From Planctomycetota bacterium (GTDB lineage: Bacteria; Planctomycetota; Planctomycetia; Isosphaerales; Isosphaeraceae), in NCBI GenBank assembly GCA_028291545.1, contig JAQGHR010000157.1, positions 83,235 to 147,234 on the forward strand: a stretch of 64,000 nucleotides of DNA, read 5' to 3'. Below the pieces are notes generated by a model. It saw only the letters and a list, made by a program, of their open reading frames with translations. It did not search any database and was not told the origin of the DNA. The stretch's first letter is position 1. Each line of letters begins with the position of its first letter. Below, piece by piece: positions 25,529 to 34,725 of the stretch. Both the position numbers and the translations under genes were made by a program.

Positions 25529-26352
25529 AAACGGATGAGATCCAAGAGTGGGCCACCGAGGCGGCACTGGCCATTGCCGAGCGAGTGCCCAGTTTTCCGC
25601 GACTTGCCGTGATCCTCGGCTCCGGCATGGGGGCGTTCGTCGACGAGCTGGGCGATCGGATTACCATCCCCTACAGCTTGATCCCGCACTTCCCTGTCCC
25701 CACCGTGGCGGGCCATCGAGGGAACCTGGTCGTCGGCAGCCTTGGTGCCACTTATGTCGCCGCCATACAGGGCCGATGTCACTCCTACGAAGGACACGAC
25801 CTGCGCACAGTCACTTTTCCGGTCCGCGTGCTCCAGTCACTGAGCGTGCGAACGCTCATTCTTACTGCCGCTACGGGGGGAATCCGCCCGGGGTTGGCAC
25901 CGGGAGATCTGCTGGTATTGTCGGATCACCTGAATTTGATCGGCGGCAATCCCCTCCGCGGTCCGAATGACGACCGATTGGGAACGCGGTTCCCGGATAT
26001 GAGCGAGGTCTATTCGAAGCGGCTGCGATCCGTCGCGATGGTGGAGGCGAAGGCCCTTGGATTCACCCTCCACGAGGGCGTTTATGCGTGCCTGCCCGGC
26101 CCAAGCTACGAGACTCCCGCCGAGATACGCATGCTTCGCAGTCTCGGAGCCGATGTCGTGGGCATGTCCACGGTGCCCGAGGCGATCGTCGCGAGACATG
26201 CGGGGATGGACGTGCTGGCATTCGCGATCGTCGCGAACGCGGCGGCTGGAATCTCGGACACGCCGATCACACACCAGGAGGTGCTGGCTGCGGTCGCGGG
26301 AGCAGGTCCACGGCTAAGTTCTCTCATAGGGGCGGTGGTGGGGAAGCTCTGA
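25525..26352 (+). CDS. punA: Purine-nucleoside phosphorylase (trimeric type)
   Basis: 275 residues, normal for trimeric PNP. It phosphorolyses inosine and guanosine. Visible motifs: VILGSGMGAFVDEL (phosphate-binding GSG loop), FPVPTVAGHRGNLV, GRCHSYEGH (Tyr/His substrate loop), LTAATGGIRPGL, the Glu region PGPSYETPAEI, and DVVGMSTVPEAIVARHAG. The base-specifying segment reads IVANAAAGI, close to the usual TNLAAG/TNYAAG. It is the last gene of the salvage operon, overlapping nupC by 4 nt, and ends 5 nt before the convergent glcF. Confidence 0.95.
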   Translation: MKTDEIQEWATEAALAIAERVPSFPRLAVILGSGMGAFVDELGDRITIPYSLIPHFPVPTVAGHRGNLVVGSLGATYVAAIQGRCHSYEGHDLRTVTFPVRVLQSLSVRTLILTAATGGIRPGLAPGDLLVLSDHLNLIGGNPLRGPNDDRLGTRFPDMSEVYSKRLRSVAMVEAKALGFTLHEGVYACLPGPSYETPAEIRMLRSLGADVVGMSTVPEAIVARHAGMDVLAFAIVANAAAGISDTPITHQEVLAAVAGAGPRLSSLIGAVVGKL

Positions 26353-26357
26353 CGGGC

Positions 26358-27668
26358 TCAGTTCCCCGAATACGCCCGATCGAGCAAGTCCATCGGGTGC
26401 GCGATCGTCATCGCGCTCTCCCTCTCCTTGATCTTCCGAGCGATCTGCAGGATGCACCCGACATTCCCGGTGACGACCACGTCGGCCCCGGTGGCCTCGA
26501 TGAAGTCCATCTTGCGGCGGCCGAGTTGCTCGGACATCTCGGGTTGCGTCAGGTTGTACGTGCCCGCCGCGCCGCAGCAGATCTCGGATTCCTCCAGCGG
26601 AACGAGCTCGACGCCAGGAATCATCTGCAAGAGTTGCCTGGGTTGAGAGCGAATCTGCTGAGCGTGGCAGAGGTGGCAGGCATCGTGGTAGACGACCTTC
26701 GTGTTGAGCGGATTCGTCGGCGGGATCGGACCGAGCTGGACGAGGAATTCGGAAACGTCGCGGACCTTGTTAACGAACGCCTTGGCGGCATCATGCTCGG
26801 GACCGGAAAGGAGATGAGCGTAGTCCTTCAGCATCGCCCCGCAGCCGGCGGCGTTGACGATGATGGCGTCGAAATCGTCGGGCCGAAAGGTGGCGATATT
26901 TTTCCGGGCGAACTCCAGGGCAGGGGCTTCCGATCCTGAATGATAATGGATCGCGCCACAGCACGCTTGCTCGCGAGGAATAACGACCTCGCAGCCGTTG
27001 TGCTGGAGGACGCGAGCCGTTGCCGCGTTGGTCTCGGGATACATCGCATCGGCCACGCAGCCGAGGAACAAGGCCACTCGGGCACGCTTCGGGCCGATGG
27101 GAGGCAAGACTTCCGGTAGCCGTGAGCCCGTGGCGCCGAGTTTCGGCAACATCGCCTGCATTCGTCGCACGGTTGGCGGGAGAAGCTTGGTCAGACCGAT
27201 CTTGTCCATCAGATCCATCAAACCAAGCTTCTGCATGAGTCTCGCCGGGAAGAGCGCGGCGCGGACGCGGCCGGAATAGGGAAAAAGGCGATGCAGGATC
27301 AACTTCTGGAGCAGACTTGTCCGGTTTCCACCCGTCGCGGATTGCTGCATCGCGACCTTGAACGGCTCGATGAGCTGGCCGTACTGGACGCCCGAGGGGC
27401 AGGCGGATTCACAGGCCCGGCAATCGAGACACAAGTCCAGATGCTTGCGCACCTCGTCACTCATGCCGAGGCGGCCGTCCGTCACGGCCCGCATGAGATA
27501 AATTCGGCCGCGAGGGCTGTCATTCTCGTTGCCGGTCTCGATATACGTGGGGCAACTCGCGGTGCAGAGGCCGCAATGAACACACTCCTGGAACCGTCGA
27601 TAGTCGATCTTATCCGCAAGCCAGCCCAGGTCGATGCCGGGGTCCTGGACCTTCGCTTCGGTCGCCAT
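26358..27668 (-). CDS. glcF: Glycolate oxidase iron-sulfur subunit
   Basis: 436 residues. Two 4Fe-4S binding sites occur early: CVHCGLCTASCP (around residue 35) and CLDCRACESACPSG. Two CCG domains follow, with EQACCGAIHYHSG and SEICCGAAGTYNL. This is the electron-transfer subunit that passes electrons from the GlcD/GlcE flavoproteins to the membrane quinone pool. It is the last gene of the operon on this strand, 57 nt downstream of glcE, and converges on punA with only 5 nt between stops. It may alternatively belong to a lactate-oxidising complex (LldE-like), but the fused size fits GlcF. Confidence 0.95.
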   Translation of the reverse strand: MATEAKVQDPGIDLGWLADKIDYRRFQECVHCGLCTASCPTYIETGNENDSPRGRIYLMRAVTDGRLGMSDEVRKHLDLCLDCRACESACPSGVQYGQLIEPFKVAMQQSATGGNRTSLLQKLILHRLFPYSGRVRAALFPARLMQKLGLMDLMDKIGLTKLLPPTVRRMQAMLPKLGATGSRLPEVLPPIGPKRARVALFLGCVADAMYPETNAATARVLQHNGCEVVIPREQACCGAIHYHSGSEAPALEFARKNIATFRPDDFDAIIVNAAGCGAMLKDYAHLLSGPEHDAAKAFVNKVRDVSEFLVQLGPIPPTNPLNTKVVYHDACHLCHAQQIRSQPRQLLQMIPGVELVPLEESEICCGAAGTYNLTQPEMSEQLGRRKMDFIEATGADVVVTGNVGCILQIARKIKERESAMTIAHPMDLLDRAYSGN

Positions 27669-27725
27669 ATGCTGGCCGTCCTCGGTGGGGCGGGTGGGTT
27701 TCGCTTGGACTGCAGGCGGGCATGT

Positions 27726-29042
27726 TCAAATTGTACCCACGAATCGCCCGGGATTCATCACTCCGGCGGGGTCGAGTGCGCCTTTGATCTTCTCCATGAT
27801 CGCCCAGTCGCCGCGACGATCGCCCCAGACCTTCAGGCGGGCTTTCCATTCAATCGGGCAGCGGGAAAGGATCAACGAGCCGCCAAGTCGATCGGCCGCG
27901 TCGCGGAGGCGTTGGATCTCGCCCGTCCACGTCTCTTCGGGAAGGTCCAACGGGTTGGCGTGGGCGTGAATGATACCGCTACCCGCGTGTGCGACGGCGA
28001 GCCATCGGTCCAGTTGAAGCGATTCCAGAAAGGCCGAGACCGAGCCACGCCGAACCGAGGCAACAAAGCTGAGCGGGCTCTGCGAGGGGTGGTCCGAGGA
28101 GCCGTCGATAGACTCAATTCGATCGGCCGGAAAGCTTGAAATCGCGAGGAGTATCGCTCTCGTTAACGAGTCTTCGCCCGTGGTGTGCGTCTCGATCTTG
28201 CCTGCGGAGAGCTCGGCGGAGGCTCGCTGGACTTGCCAGGCGACAGACGCCGCGTTGTCCTCATAGCCGAGTACCAGCGTCCACATCCGCTCGCGAAGCC
28301 CGTGAGATCCTCGGTTCGCTTCGGCTTCAAGCAGGTAACCGGCCTCGGGGCTAAGGACGTCCATCATCATCGGACGTGTGTCCGATGTGTTCATCCGCGC
28401 GAGGTCCGCCGCGAGGTCTCCAAGCCGTGAATATCCGGCGATTACCAGCGCCGACGCCTCCGGTTTTGGCCTCACCTTCAGCGTCATCTGGGTGATTATG
28501 CCGAGCGCGCCCATCGAGCCGGTCAGAAGCTTTGGAAAGTCATAACCCGCCACGTTCTTGACGACCCGGCCGCCGCCCTTGACCCCTTTTCCGTCGGCCG
28601 TGACGAAACTCACCCCGATGATCATGTCCCGGGGACGACCCCATCCGAATCGGCGAGGTCCGCAGGTGTTCGTGGCATAAATCCCACCAAGAGTGGCACT
28701 ATCGGGATGCGGCGCATCAAGCGGTAGGAATTGGCCCTCGGTCGCGAGGACTTCCTGAAGCTTTGCGAGTGTGATTCCCGAGCCCACGGTAATCGTCATG
28801 TCGGCGGCGGGATAATCGATGACGGAATTGAGCGCGGTCGTATCAAGTGCGACTCCCGGCCGTCGCGGGATGCCCCCATAATCGAGCGCGGTCTTGCCGC
28901 CCTGGGGATAGATGGCGAGTCCTTCGGCCGCGCGACGACGCACGATCTCTCGAAGGACCTCCACGGAGTCGGGGCGATCCACGGCGACGGCGCGGCGGCC
29001 ATCGCCCAGCGGGGGGGCGTCGGAAGACTCGGGCCAGTCCAA
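27726..29042 (-). CDS. glcE: Glycolate oxidase FAD-binding subunit GlcE
   Basis: 438 residues from TTG 29042 (GGAG about 10 nt upstream). It has the FAD-binding PCMH fold: AIYPQGGKTALDYGG, DMTITVGSGITLAKLQEVL, PHPDSATLGGIYATNTCGPRRFGWG, and GRVVKNVAGYDFPKLLTGSMGALG (split here, total longer motif at roughly residues 155-180). GlcE is the smaller flavoprotein of glycolate oxidase, lacking the C-terminal Fe-S region. It lies between a histidine kinase gene (62 nt upstream) and glcF, in an operon with glcD further upstream. Confidence 0.93.
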   Translation of the reverse strand: MDWPESSDAPPLGDGRRAVAVDRPDSVEVLREIVRRRAAEGLAIYPQGGKTALDYGGIPRRPGVALDTTALNSVIDYPAADMTITVGSGITLAKLQEVLATEGQFLPLDAPHPDSATLGGIYATNTCGPRRFGWGRPRDMIIGVSFVTADGKGVKGGGRVVKNVAGYDFPKLLTGSMGALGIITQMTLKVRPKPEASALVIAGYSRLGDLAADLARMNTSDTRPMMMDVLSPEAGYLLEAEANRGSHGLRERMWTLVLGYEDNAASVAWQVQRASAELSAGKIETHTTGEDSLTRAILLAISSFPADRIESIDGSSDHPSQSPLSFVASVRRGSVSAFLESLQLDRWLAVAHAGSGIIHAHANPLDLPEETWTGEIQRLRDAADRLGGSLILSRCPIEWKARLKVWGDRRGDWAIMEKIKGALDPAGVMNPGRFVGTI

Positions 29043-29104
29043 GGGGCAAGACTCCAGGCGGCGATCTCTACGTTCAGGCTCGGCGGGCCAGGACTACTTG
29101 CATA

Positions 29105-31876
29105 TCACATCTCAAGCCCAGACGCGAGGGCCGAGCCATTCTCGCGAGCGGCCGGCTCCTTGGTCCGAACCCCCATTTTGAGCGGCAAGTGAACGGTAAA
29201 CTTCGTTCCTTGGCAGGGTGTGGATTCGACTTCGATGCTCCCACCGTGGTCCTGAACGATCCCGTACGAGATCGACAAACCCAGCCCGGTGCCGATGCCC
29301 ACGGGCTTGGTGGTGAAAAACGGGTCGAAAATCCGCTCGCGAACTTCCGGAGGAATGCCCGAGCCGTAGTCCTCGACTTCGATCCGAACGCCGGAGGCCT
29401 CGGCCGAGGAGCGGATGGCGATGACGCCATTCTCATGGCTAGCGTCGATGGCATTCGACACGAGGTTCATGATCACCTGGTTGATCTTCGCCGGGAAGCA
29501 TGCCACGGCGGGCAGGGGGTTGAGGTCGAGCTCGATCTTCACTTGCTTCTTCTTGGCATGGCCGAGCACGATATTGACCGTCGAATCAATCCCCGCATTC
29601 AGGTCCACCTCGTTCAGGTCGCTCTCATCCAGGCGAGCGAAAACGCGAAGATCCTTGACGATTTGCTGGATGCGCTTCAACCCGTCCCGCGTCCGATTCA
29701 GAAGTCCTGGCAGGTTCCCGAGGGTGTACTCCAGATCCACGTGCTCCCAGAGCGAGCGGATGGCCTTGAGCGACGCGGGTTGCGCGGCCTCGATCGCGGG
29801 ATCGCATTCGCGGTAGAGGGCGATCAGTTCCGTCACCTCGGCAAGATCGCGCTGGAGGACGCAGACATTGTTGGAGACGAACGAGAGGGGGTTATTGATC
29901 TCATGCGCCACGCCCGCCACCATCTCGCCCAATCCAGCGAGCTTCGCGGTCGAGACCATGCGACTCTGGGCCTGCTTGAGATCCTGGTGAGCCTTTCGTT
30001 CGGAACGCGCCATCTCCTGGAGCTTGACGTTTTGTTCGAGAAGCTGCGCCTCGGACAGTTTCCGCGAGGTGATGTCCGAGAGCGAACCGGCCATCCGCGT
30101 CGCGCGATCCTGCCGGTCCCAGAGCGCCTGCCCTCGCGCATGGAACCAGTGATACTCATTCGACTTCGTCAGGATACGATACTCGATATCGAACGGGACA
30201 CGGTCCTTGATGTGACTGAGGACCCTCTCCTGCACACGATCGACGTCGTCGGGGTGAACCCGGGCTATATGCATGTCGACGGAGTTTGGGAGCTCGTGGT
30301 CCAGGAAACCGAGTAGCTCCTTGAATCGTGGCGAGTAATAGATCTCATCCGTAACAATGTTCCAATCCCACAAACCGTCGTTGGAGCCGCGTACGGCAAG
30401 CGCGAATCGCTCCTCGCTCCGAGCCAGTTCCTCCTCGGCACGCTTCTTCCCGGTCACGTCCCAGAAAATTCCCTGAATGCCCGTGACCGCGCCGTCCGTA
30501 TCGAGCAAGGGTGACTTGATCACCTGGACATAATGGATCTGGCCGTCCGGTGTGATATGTTTCTCGACGGTCTCATAAGGCGTACGGTTTCGTACCACGT
30601 CCTGGTCGTCGTTTCGATACTTGTCGGCCAGTTCAGGCGGAAAGAAATCAGCGTCGGTCTTTCCCAGAATTTCCTCGGCGGTTTTTCCGACGGTGGCGCA
30701 GAACCGGCGGTTGACGAAGCTGAAACGCTCGTCGGTGCCCTTGCGAAAGATATTCTGGGGGAGCGTTTCCACGAGGGAGTGGTAGAGGACCTCGGAATCG
30801 CCCAGCGCCCGCTCGGCCTTTTCGCGCTCGGCGAGCTCCGATTCGAGCGTGACTCGCAGCTTCGCGTGGCTTGAGTTAATGGAAAATGCGAGGATCGTGG
30901 CGGCGATCAGGGCCAGCATGATCGCGGCTGCGCCATAGAGCCAGACTCGGTATTCTCGGACGGCGTCGGTGAGATTGACGTGCTCGTCATGCTGGTAGGG
31001 GGGGAGCCTCAGGTCCCGGAGCATCTGGCGCACCGAGCTGTAGATCATCGGCGTCGTCCAGCCGGAGGAGTGCGCGGCGATCACCGCCGGGTCGTCGGGG
31101 GGCAGCTTCAGGAGTGCGATCACAACCTTACGAGAGAGATCCTCGGGAGTGGCTTTGAGGGCTGTCAACGGCCACTCTGGCGCGAGAGGCGTGGTGCTTG
31201 GGAGCGGATAGTCCGCAATGTCGGCCCGGGGTTCGAGGACTCGCAACCGGGTCGCATCGACCGGGCCCAGGAGGTCGGAGCGAATCGTCCCGCCATCGGC
31301 CGTGCCGTCGAGGAGGGAGCGGATGACGGCCTCCTGCGAGCCTGCGAACCGCAGTTCCGCGAAATCTCGGGCGGGGTTAATCCCCCGCCGGTAGAGTTCA
31401 TGCCACGCCATGATCCAACCCCCGAAGGAGGTTCTCTCGACGGCGACGAATCTCTTGCCCCTGAGGTCGGATAGCTTCTGGATGCCCGTCCGATCGGCTC
31501 GACAGACAATCACGGCCCCCATCCGGTTCGAGGCAACGCCCCGGTCGAGTCGATTCAGCGTGAGCAGGTGCCTCGCGCCCTGGCGGATCTCCAGCTTGAT
31601 ATACTGAGCCGGGTCGGACAGGACGAAATCCACCTCACCTCGCTCGGCGGCGTCCTCGATCGAGTCGGCGGTCAGAGGGATAATGACGAAGGTGTTACCC
31701 GGCAACTCCGCTTCGAGGTAGCGGGCCGTCGGCGTCCAGAGTCGAAGAACCTCGCCCGCGTCCTCATCGGCGAGGATGCCGATCTTGACGATGCGAGATG
31801 GCGCCCGCGACGGTGTCTGGGCGCGTGCGACGGTCGCAATATTGAGGAGAACGAGCAGGACGAGCAGTCGTCTCAT
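29105..31876 (-). CDS. Hybrid-free sensor histidine kinase with periplasmic PhnD-like binding domain
   Basis: 923 residues. Residues 1-20 are a signal peptide; 28-290 form a PhnD/SBP-type periplasmic binding domain (KIGILADEDAGEVLRLWTP, VDFVLSDPAQY, LSDLRGKRFVAVERTSFGG). One transmembrane helix lies at 311-333. Two PAS/PAC domains follow (about 355-475 and 485-605), then a coiled coil and a kinase core: phosphoacceptor His658 in GVAHEINNPLSF, N-box NLVSNAIDA, G1 DYGSGIP, G2 GTGLGLSIS. There is no receiver domain, and no response regulator gene nearby. The gene sits inside the glycolate oxidase operon, so the bound ligand could be glycolate or a related anion; family precedent is phosphonate or oxyanion binding. 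Ligand identity is inference. Confidence 0.93.
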   Translation of the reverse strand: MRRLLVLLVLLNIATVARAQTPSRAPSRIVKIGILADEDAGEVLRLWTPTARYLEAELPGNTFVIIPLTADSIEDAAERGEVDFVLSDPAQYIKLEIRQGARHLLTLNRLDRGVASNRMGAVIVCRADRTGIQKLSDLRGKRFVAVERTSFGGWIMAWHELYRRGINPARDFAELRFAGSQEAVIRSLLDGTADGGTIRSDLLGPVDATRLRVLEPRADIADYPLPSTTPLAPEWPLTALKATPEDLSRKVVIALLKLPPDDPAVIAAHSSGWTTPMIYSSVRQMLRDLRLPPYQHDEHVNLTDAVREYRVWLYGAAAIMLALIAATILAFSINSSHAKLRVTLESELAEREKAERALGDSEVLYHSLVETLPQNIFRKGTDERFSFVNRRFCATVGKTAEEILGKTDADFFPPELADKYRNDDQDVVRNRTPYETVEKHITPDGQIHYVQVIKSPLLDTDGAVTGIQGIFWDVTGKKRAEEELARSEERFALAVRGSNDGLWDWNIVTDEIYYSPRFKELLGFLDHELPNSVDMHIARVHPDDVDRVQERVLSHIKDRVPFDIEYRILTKSNEYHWFHARGQALWDRQDRATRMAGSLSDITSRKLSEAQLLEQNVKLQEMARSERKAHQDLKQAQSRMVSTAKLAGLGEMVAGVAHEINNPLSFVSNNVCVLQRDLAEVTELIALYRECDPAIEAAQPASLKAIRSLWEHVDLEYTLGNLPGLLNRTRDGLKRIQQIVKDLRVFARLDESDLNEVDLNAGIDSTVNIVLGHAKKKQVKIELDLNPLPAVACFPAKINQVIMNLVSNAIDASHENGVIAIRSSAEASGVRIEVEDYGSGIPPEVRERIFDPFFTTKPVGIGTGLGLSISYGIVQDHGGSIEVESTPCQGTKFTVHLPLKMGVRTKEPAARENGSALASGLEM

Positions 31877-31897
31877 GCGCTCACTCGCGGCCCCGCC

Positions 31898-32716
31898 TCA
31901 GTGCGGGCCGTCCGGGTGCAAGGGATCGGAGAAATAGCGGATGTCTTCGCCGGAAAGGACACGATCGACGGCCTCTTGGACACGGCGAAGGGCGTCGACG
32001 GTCGCCGGGTCCGCGGCCGCCTCGGAGGGCGAGTCGGTCAAGAGAACTTGCCCTTCGAAGGCGAGGCGGTGGAGCGCATAGGCCAGACGTCGGTCCAGGT
32101 TGGCCGCGTTGCGGAGTTCATCCTCGAGGCAAACCAGCGCACCAAGTAGCTCGCTCACGACCGACGCCCCGATCGCTTCACCTCGGCGAATGGTCGCCAG
32201 AAACGCGGAAGGATCGTCGGTGCCAACCGAGGCGTGTCGAAAGATGGTCGCTTGAGAGGCCGAGGATTCCGCGAGGGGAGGGGGATCGACCGACGGCGAC
32301 CTGTCCGCGGTCTCTTCGTTCAGGCCGCGGAGGGATGAGTTCCAATCCGCGAGGTAATCCGGGTCGCTCGCCATCGCCTCCATGCTTTCGAGCATGTCGT
32401 GCTTGACCTCCACGGCTTCGGCGCGCAGGTGGGCTTCTTCGGATTCGATCACCATCTTCAGCAGTTCTTCGCAATACTCCTGCACGGTTGCCGCACCCGC
32501 CCGCACGGCCAGCGCCTCGGCGCGATCGAGCAGGCTTCCAGGAATATAGAGTGCGAGGAGTTGGGGCTCGGCGTGAGGATCCGGCGGCTTCACATCCCCG
32601 ATTCGGTACAGCCCGGGGAGGCGTCGAAATCGGGAGTAGGGCGGCCTGTCGGGCACGAGAGCATCCTCGGACGAGGCGGTCCGTGAAGTCGAGATTCGAT
32701 GAGGGGAGTAAGTCAC
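31898..32716 (-). CDS. Uncharacterised cytoplasmic protein with RHH-like segment, in glycolate oxidase operon
   Basis: 272 residues from GTG 32716, only 3 nt after the glcD stop and 21 nt before the sensor kinase gene. No signal peptide or membrane helix. Residues ~52-95 (LALYIPGSLLDRAEALAVRA, then VQEYCEELLKMVIESEE) have a strand-helix-helix rhythm like ribbon-helix-helix DNA-binding proteins or simple helical oligomerisation domains. The rest is acidic and helical (DLDRR, LRRVQEAVDRVL near the end). It could be a regulator paired with the kinase or an assembly factor. I do not recognise the family. Confidence 0.75.
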   Translation of the reverse strand: MTYSPHRISTSRTASSEDALVPDRPPYSRFRRLPGLYRIGDVKPPDPHAEPQLLALYIPGSLLDRAEALAVRAGAATVQEYCEELLKMVIESEEAHLRAEAVEVKHDMLESMEAMASDPDYLADWNSSLRGLNEETADRSPSVDPPPLAESSASQATIFRHASVGTDDPSAFLATIRRGEAIGASVVSELLGALVCLEDELRNAANLDRRLAYALHRLAFEGQVLLTDSPSEAAADPATVDALRRVQEAVDRVLSGEDIRYFSDPLHPDGPH

Positions 32717-32719
32717 AAC

Positions 32720-34183
32720 TCAAGCCGACGCCTTGTGTCCGGGCGACTTTCGTTCAAGGCATCCGCCGCCGCCGGGGAGCATCTTTTCAGGGCTACACCG
32801 GCCCTCGGGGTTGAAGACGGTGCGGATGGCGACCATCGCCGCGAGGTCATCGGGCGTGAAGAGCTTGGGCATGAACGACATTTTCTCGACGCCTATGCCG
32901 TGTTCGCCGGTCACGCTCCCGCCGCACGCGATGCACTCGTCGAGGATCTCATGGCTGGCGAGCAAGACACGTTCGACCTGCTCGGGGTCACGCTCGTCGA
33001 ATAGAAGGATCGGGTGAATGTTGCCGTCGCCGGCGTGAAAGACATTGGCGATCCGAAGTCCGTAGTGTTCGCCGATCCTGGTGATGGTGCGGAGAATGTG
33101 CGGCAGCTTCGTGCGAGGGACCACGCCGTCTTGCGTGCAGAAGGTGGGGCTGAGTCGACCAATCGCGCCAAAGGCGGATTTGCGGCTCTTCCAGATGGCG
33201 ACGTACTCGGGTTCCTTTCGGGTCCTCCAGGGGATCGATTTCTTCACCGTACCCCCATTCTGCCGGACGATTTCATGGATCGCGTGCGCCTCCCGATCGA
33301 GCCCAGCTTCCAGGCCGTCGATCTCGATAATCAGGACGGCCCCCGCATCGGTGGGGAAGCCGAATCCGAAGGCTTGCTCGATGGCCTGGATCATGAGGTT
33401 GTCGAGCATTTCCAGGGCAGCCGGCACGATTCCGGCGGCGATGAGGCCCGAGACGGTCTCGGTCGCGGCATCCACCGTCTCGAAGACACCAAGGAAGGTT
33501 CGGCCCGCCTCCGGGTCGCGTGTGAGATTCACGATGATCTTCGTCGCGATCCCGAACGTGCCTTCATTCCCCACGACGAGGCCGGTCAAGTCATAGCCCG
33601 GACCGTCTTCGGCTAAGCCGCCGACTTCCAGGACCGAGCCATCGGGGAGCACCATCTCCACACCCATGACGTGATTCACGGTCACGCCGTACTTGAGTGT
33701 ATGAGGCCCACCCGAGTTCGTCGCCAGATTGCCGCCGATCGTGCAGGCCCCCTGGCTTGAGGGATCGGGAGCGTAATGAAAGCCGGTACCCGCCAGGGCA
33801 CGCGTCAACCAGACATTCACAACGCCCGGCTCGACCACGGCGTAGCGATCTCGCAAGTTAATCTCGAGGATTCGCTTCATGCGTGTCATGCAAATCATGA
33901 CGCCGCCGCCGACGGCCAAGGTTCCACCGGCGAGACTGGTCCCGGCACCTCGAGGGACGAAGGGAACATCGTACTTGTTACAGAGCTTCACAATCTCGAC
34001 AACTTGGTCTCGTTCCGTAGGAAAAACGACCACGTCCGGGACGTTCTTCTCAATCACGTAACCATCGCACTCATAAACGACAAGTTCGTCGCGATGATGC
34101 AGGAGATTCTCCTCGCCGACGACCTTGCTGAGGTCGGCCAGGAGTTGCGAGGAAAGCGAAGTCGCTGGGGAAGCGAGCGGCAT
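32720..34183 (-). CDS. glcD: Glycolate oxidase FAD-linked subunit GlcD
   Basis: 487 residues, standard length. FAD-binding motifs: PFVPRGAGTSLAGGTLAVGG (about residue 75-95), YAPDPSSQGACTIGGNLATN, GLVVGNEGTFGIATKI; the C-terminal FAD-oxidase domain has NVFHAGDGNIHPILLFD and VTGEHGIGVEK with the catalytic His residues. It oxidises glycolate (or D-lactate) to glyoxylate. It is the first gene of the operon glcD-orphan-kinase-glcE-glcF. The catalytic and accessory subunits are thus separated by two regulatory-looking genes. Confidence 0.96.
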   Translation of the reverse strand: MPLASPATSLSSQLLADLSKVVGEENLLHHRDELVVYECDGYVIEKNVPDVVVFPTERDQVVEIVKLCNKYDVPFVPRGAGTSLAGGTLAVGGGVMICMTRMKRILEINLRDRYAVVEPGVVNVWLTRALAGTGFHYAPDPSSQGACTIGGNLATNSGGPHTLKYGVTVNHVMGVEMVLPDGSVLEVGGLAEDGPGYDLTGLVVGNEGTFGIATKIIVNLTRDPEAGRTFLGVFETVDAATETVSGLIAAGIVPAALEMLDNLMIQAIEQAFGFGFPTDAGAVLIIEIDGLEAGLDREAHAIHEIVRQNGGTVKKSIPWRTRKEPEYVAIWKSRKSAFGAIGRLSPTFCTQDGVVPRTKLPHILRTITRIGEHYGLRIANVFHAGDGNIHPILLFDERDPEQVERVLLASHEILDECIACGGSVTGEHGIGVEKMSFMPKLFTPDDLAAMVAIRTVFNPEGRCSPEKMLPGGGGCLERKSPGHKASA

Positions 34184-34280
34184 CGGCTCATTGTTCCAAT
34201 CGGGCCGGACGGATCTCGTCTACCAGCGTAGCACCCGGGTAAGGCGTTCGCCAGAGCGTAGAAGCATGGCTCGTCCCGTC

Positions 34281-34646
34281 TCAGGTGGCCGAAGGGTCGG
34301 CCTCGTGCAGCCCGAAGATCGAGCCCTCGGTGTCCTGGCAGTAGGCCAGCCAGCCGACGCCCGGGATCGCCATCTTGGGAACGACGACCTTGCCGCCTTC
34401 GAATTCGACCTTGGTGACGAACTCATCGACCGATGCCACATCGATCGAGTTCACGTGCCCGACAGGCCCCATCCTCTTGAAGATCCCTCCATTGATCCCT
34501 TTATGATCGTCCGGGCCGGTCGTCACCATCCAATAATCCCTCGGCCCGCCCCACTTATCGATCTGCCAACCAAAGACGCTCTTGTAGAACGTCGCGGCTC
34601 GCTCCGGGTTATCGGCGGCGATCTCGAAATGGACCACGCGATTCAT
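34281..34646 (-). CDS. VOC-family (glyoxalase-like) protein
   Basis: 121 residues from ATG 34646, which has GAGGGG about 8 nt upstream; the frame is open to 34850, but the extension has no homology. The beta-alpha-beta-beta-beta pattern of a VOC half is clear: VHFEIAADNPERAATFYKSVFGW, WMVTTGP, then a second module HVNSIDVASVDEF...GWLAYCQDTEGSIFGLHE. The conserved Glu/His metal ligands are partly present. Such single-domain proteins often are metal-dependent lyases, dioxygenases or resistance proteins; substrate unknown. It stands alone between the glc operon and a molybdoenzyme gene on the same strand. Confidence 0.88.
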   Translation of the reverse strand: MNRVVHFEIAADNPERAATFYKSVFGWQIDKWGGPRDYWMVTTGPDDHKGINGGIFKRMGPVGHVNSIDVASVDEFVTKVEFEGGKVVVPKMAIPGVGWLAYCQDTEGSIFGLHEADPSAT

Positions 34647-34725
34647 CTTCGTACCCCTCACGGGCGGGATATATCCCAATCCGATACGTACCCTGGTTAA
34701 GGACCATACTGAACGCAAGGGCAGT

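Noticed and set aside
28847..30316. Plus-strand frame of 489 codons opposite glcE and the histidine kinase
   Set aside because: It is antisense to two well-supported genes and shows no domain.
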